A DNA stretch of 17,818 nt from Oscillospiraceae bacterium. Its GTDB lineage: Bacteria; Bacillota; Clostridia; Oscillospirales; Ruminococcaceae. The stretch is from positions 1 through 17,818 of the forward strand of contig JARBTU010000008.1 in assembly GCA_029240015.1 (NCBI GenBank). Direction: 5' to 3'. Below the pieces are notes generated by a model. That model saw only the letters and a program-made list of their open reading frames with translations. It did not search any database and was not told the DNA's origin. This document shows positions 15,631 through 17,818 of this stretch, piece by piece. Made by a program: the position numbers and the translations under genes. Numbering within the stretch: position 1 is the first letter of the stretch; the number at the start of each line of letters is the position of its first letter.

Positions 15631-16556
15631 TCATAATGGAAGAGGGAAGCACAAACGGTTTTGTAATAGTTTGTTCGATAGTCTTCCCATGTATGTCTTG
15701 CATTATCCTCAATAGGGTCATGCAAAAACCACATTCTTCTTCCGGTTCCTCTTGTAAGCTCCTGCATAACGCCATATTCTAAGAACGCTGTTTCAAAAGT
15801 ACGTTCTTTCAGAACCCCTTCATAAACATTCTCGGTTCTGGAGGTTCCCGTCCAAATTTGAGCAATGTAGCCGTCAATCGTTGGAAGGTCGATTAAAGAG
15901 GCTTCAGGAGAAACGATTCGCCATTGAGAATAGTTGACAAGCGAATGGGTCGGAACATAAAATCTTACACTTTTATTATAGGTTACTCGAGCATATTCTT
16001 TTAATTCGCTGCAAAGTCTGTCAAGGGTACGCTTGTATAGGTAAGATTTCAGCTTGGAAGCCCTGAATTGAGCATCCGCCGAAAGCTTAGGGTCCTGCCA
16101 TGGTTCGTTATAAAAGGTCTGCCATTCGCGTTTGAAGGCGGCTGAATACCCTGCGTCTACCCAAAACTCAGGTTCTTCCAAGTGTACCGCTTCCACACCT
16201 GCATCGATTGCAACTTTTATTTTCTGAGTAAGATAGTTTGCAAATGCAACAGAGGGAACCATATAAGGAACTTGGTGGCCGTGGCTTTTTTCTTTTCCGT
16301 CATAAGTTACCTGACCTTCATCCCAGTGTTCACGGCCATCAAATTCACCGGATAGAAAGTCGACATATTTGCCCCAAGCTACACCTGTCATCAGATGAAC
16401 GATATAGCCTTTTTCTTTCCATTCCCTGACCTTTTCCGGCATCTCATCATCAATGCCGTATACCATCACAAAGTCACATTGAACATCGACACTTGGGCTG
16501 TAGGCTGCATGGATCTGGACGCCGGTTCTTTCTTCACTGCGGTTATAAAACTCCAT
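15597..16556 (-). pseudogene. N-terminal half of a frame-split TIM-barrel-like (putative glycoside hydrolase) protein
   Basis: An ATG at 16556 with GGAG about 10 bases upstream opens 319 residues. The sequence reads like a (beta/alpha)8 barrel: CDFVMVYGIDDEMPEKV, GYIVHLMTGVAWGKYVDF, then AVHLEEPEFW (124-132, with E127, E128 and E130 as candidate acid residues), SVRFYVPTHSLVNYSQW, TIDGYIAQIWTG and MWFLHDPIEDN (275-285, D280 and E283). The end runs FHYDVHH and then a short out-of-frame tail NTRPIF before TAA. The next frame continues the homologous-looking sequence immediately, so one missing base, or a larger deletion not divisible by three, splits the gene. A glycosidase role is inference from fold-like motifs and the glycan-gene setting. 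It has its own promoter (16608-16636) and no signal peptide. Confidence 0.78.
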
Positions 16557-16607
16557 TTTACTAATTCTCCAATACTTATACTGAAAGTGAGTAATTTACA
16601 TAAAAGT

Positions 16608-16636
16608 ATTATAGTATGTATTATCTTCAAAAGCAA
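16608..16636 (-). promoter_or_regulatory. Promoter of the split TIM-barrel gene
   Basis: On the minus strand, TTGCTT (16636-16631), a 17-base spacer and a perfect TATAAT (16613-16608) place the start near 16601, giving a leader of about 45 bases. The -35 is a partial match. Confidence 0.6.
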
Positions 16637-16719
16637 CAGATTATAGCCAAATAATAAAGGGAATATTGCAATAAGAACTTTCTGTTTAATCCATAGGATT
16701 TATTTTTACACAAAAAAGT

Positions 16720-16746
16720 AACTGCTTGCCAATCTGGCAAGCAGTT
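16720..16746 (-). terminator. Terminator of the surface-repeat protein gene
   Basis: An 11-bp G:C-rich stem (16720-16730 with 16736-16746) with a 5-base loop is followed on the minus strand by TACTTTTTT, about 32 bases past the stop codon at 16778. Confidence 0.88.
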
Positions 16747-16777
16747 GCAGTCGTTTAGAAACGTAATAGGGGTTTTA

Positions 16778-17818
16778 TTATGGATTTGTGCAAACTCCGG
16801 TTTTATTGAATTTATAGGTTTTCTTGCCTATTTTTTTAGAAGTATTAGCAAGCATTACGCCTTTTGCATCAACATAATACCATTTGCCGCTTGACTTGAT
16901 CCATTTGCTTGTTAACATTACACCGGATTTGTCAACATAATAGTACTTGCTTCCTGACTTAATCCATTTGTTTGTTGCCATTATACCTGAACCATCAACA
17001 TAATAGTATTTGCTTCCGGATTTGAGCCATTTGTTTGTTGCCATTATGCCTGAACCATCAACGTAGTAATATTTGCCGCTTGACTTAATCCATTTGCTTG
17101 TTACCATTGCACCTGAACCATCAACATAATGCCATTTACCGCTTGACTTAATCCATTTGTTTGTTACCATTACGCCTGAACCATCAACATAGTACCATTT
17201 GCTGCCGTCTTTGATCCATTTGTTTGTGTAAACAGCGCCATAGTTTTCACTGTTTTGATTTGGTTCGCCATAATAGTATTTGCCGTCTACTTTGAACCAA
17301 TCCGTTGCAAAGCCTTTGTCAGTGATGTAACCACGCTGTCCACCATCTGAGTACCAACCTTTAACATAAACAATACATGTTGCATATATTTCTTCATCAG
17401 AGGTGGTTGCATAGATGACTGTCATACCAGTTGCTTTAGCAGTAACCTTACCATTAGAATCAACAGTAGCAAACTCTGGAAGGATTGAAGTCCAAGTAAC
17501 AGTCTGATCTTCTCCTGTAACAGTTGCTTTTAATGTTTCAGATTTAGTAACATCTAAAGCTAAGGTTATTTTGTTAAGGACAATCTTGGTCGGAGGCTGT
17601 GGAGCCTCTTTAGTAACAGTAACTGTGTAAGTTTTTGTAGTCGTTCCGTCTTCAGCGGTAACGGTTACTGTAACTGCATTTGTAAAATCTTTTCCTGAAA
17701 CATCATAAATTGCTTTAGGGGAAACAGTTACCACAGGGACCAAATTGGTTAAATCAGTTGCATAAGGAACTTTGACAGCTACACTTGTTCCTGTAATTGT
17801 TCCAGCTTTTTCAGCAAG
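16778..17818 (-). CDS. Secreted cell-surface protein with Ig-like domains and cell-wall-binding repeats, N-terminus beyond the window
   Basis: The frame is open to the right edge with no start codon of its own, so 346 residues of a longer protein are visible. Residues 1-70 are a cadherin/DUF5018-like beta domain (VSPKAIYDVSGKDFTNAVTV, EDGTTKTYTVTV-like ending). Residues about 76-152 are a Big_2 immunoglobulin-like domain (VTWTSILPEFATVDSNGKV, then TAKATGMTVIYATT). A degenerate repeat (WFKVDGKYYYGE) follows, then six 21-residue choline/glucan-binding repeats of the form TNKWIKSSGKWYYVDGSGVM, and a worn seventh ending at the stop. Such tails hold proteins on wall polymers or teichoic acids. The catalytic or adhesive part and the expected signal peptide lie off the window. 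The TTG at 17743 is only an artefactual start. Confidence 0.9.
   Translation of the reverse strand, partial: LAEKAGTITGTSVAVKVPYATDLTNLVPVVTVSPKAIYDVSGKDFTNAVTVTVTAEDGTTTKTYTVTVTKEAPQPPTKIVLNKITLALDVTKSETLKATVTGEDQTVTWTSILPEFATVDSNGKVTAKATGMTVIYATTSDEEIYATCIVYVKGWYSDGGQRGYITDKGFATDWFKVDGKYYYGEPNQNSENYGAVYTNKWIKDGSKWYYVDGSGVMVTNKWIKSSGKWHYVDGSGAMVTSKWIKSSGKYYYVDGSGIMATNKWLKSGSKYYYVDGSGIMATNKWIKSGSKYYYVDKSGVMLTSKWIKSSGKWYYVDAKGVMLANTSKKIGKKTYKFNKTGVCTNP
16850..17227 (-). repeat. Six tandem 63-bp units coding for cell-wall-binding repeats
   Basis: Exactly six in-phase 63-bp units encode the 21-residue repeats; each holds W/Y-rich SGKxYYVDGSG. Units 3-5 are most alike, as expected from recent duplication or gene conversion. 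A degenerate seventh unit extends to 16781. Confidence 0.92.

Noticed and set aside
16778..17743. TTG at 17743 as the true start of the surface protein
   Set aside because: The frame stays open to the window edge and the preceding codons encode the same beta domain; no ribosome site is present.

Overview
This AT-rich window looks like chromosomal DNA of an endospore-forming, plant-glycan-using Firmicute of the Clostridia, probably Lachnospiraceae or a close relative. Three things point there: an intact sporulation sigma-K gene, strong AGGAGG-type ribosome binding sites with occasional TTG starts, and several intracellular glycoside hydrolases beside a surface protein with choline/glucan-binding-type repeats. 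No tRNA, rRNA, CRISPR array, transposase or phage gene was seen.

Layout. 1-1124 (-): 5' part of a B12-binding radical SAM protein, cut by the left edge. 1227-1920 (-): a DUF2975 membrane protein and a small YozG-like helix-turn-helix regulator, behind a consensus promoter overlapped by a repeated ATTRTCRAT motif. 2133-5717: an AraC-type regulator (-) divergent from an intracellular GH78 alpha-L-rhamnosidase (+), a likely rhamnoside-responsive pair. 5831-7766 (+): a MarR regulator and a 14-TM DHA2 drug exporter, behind a promoter with two matching palindromes. 7993-8688 (-): an orphan polytopic membrane protein. 8845-10707 (-): a GH127/DUF1680-type glycosidase, probably a beta-L-arabinofuranosidase, with its Cys/Glu metal site intact. 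11013-12573 (+): sigK followed by a DUF421 membrane protein. 12608-14386 (-): an ArAE-like membrane protein and a DUF2812 membrane protein in one operon. 14506-16556 (-): one long TIM-barrel-like protein gene split into two frames. 16778-17818 (-): C-terminal part of a secreted protein with Ig-like domains and six 21-residue cell-wall-binding repeats, cut by the right edge.

How the genes fit together. The rhamnosidase, the GH127 enzyme and the split TIM-barrel protein lack visible signal peptides. They would fit intracellular trimming of imported pectin-type oligosaccharides, but each is a separate transcription unit with its own terminator, so this is a loose cluster rather than a classical PUL. 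The MarR/exporter and DUF2975/HTH units are self-contained regulator-plus-membrane-protein modules. Most units are separated by strong intrinsic terminators, several of which appear bidirectional.

I do not see an unmistakable new defence or biosynthetic system. The best candidates for something undescribed are the split TIM-barrel family at 14506-16556, the sigK-DUF421 neighbourhood, and the two compact self-regulating promoters.
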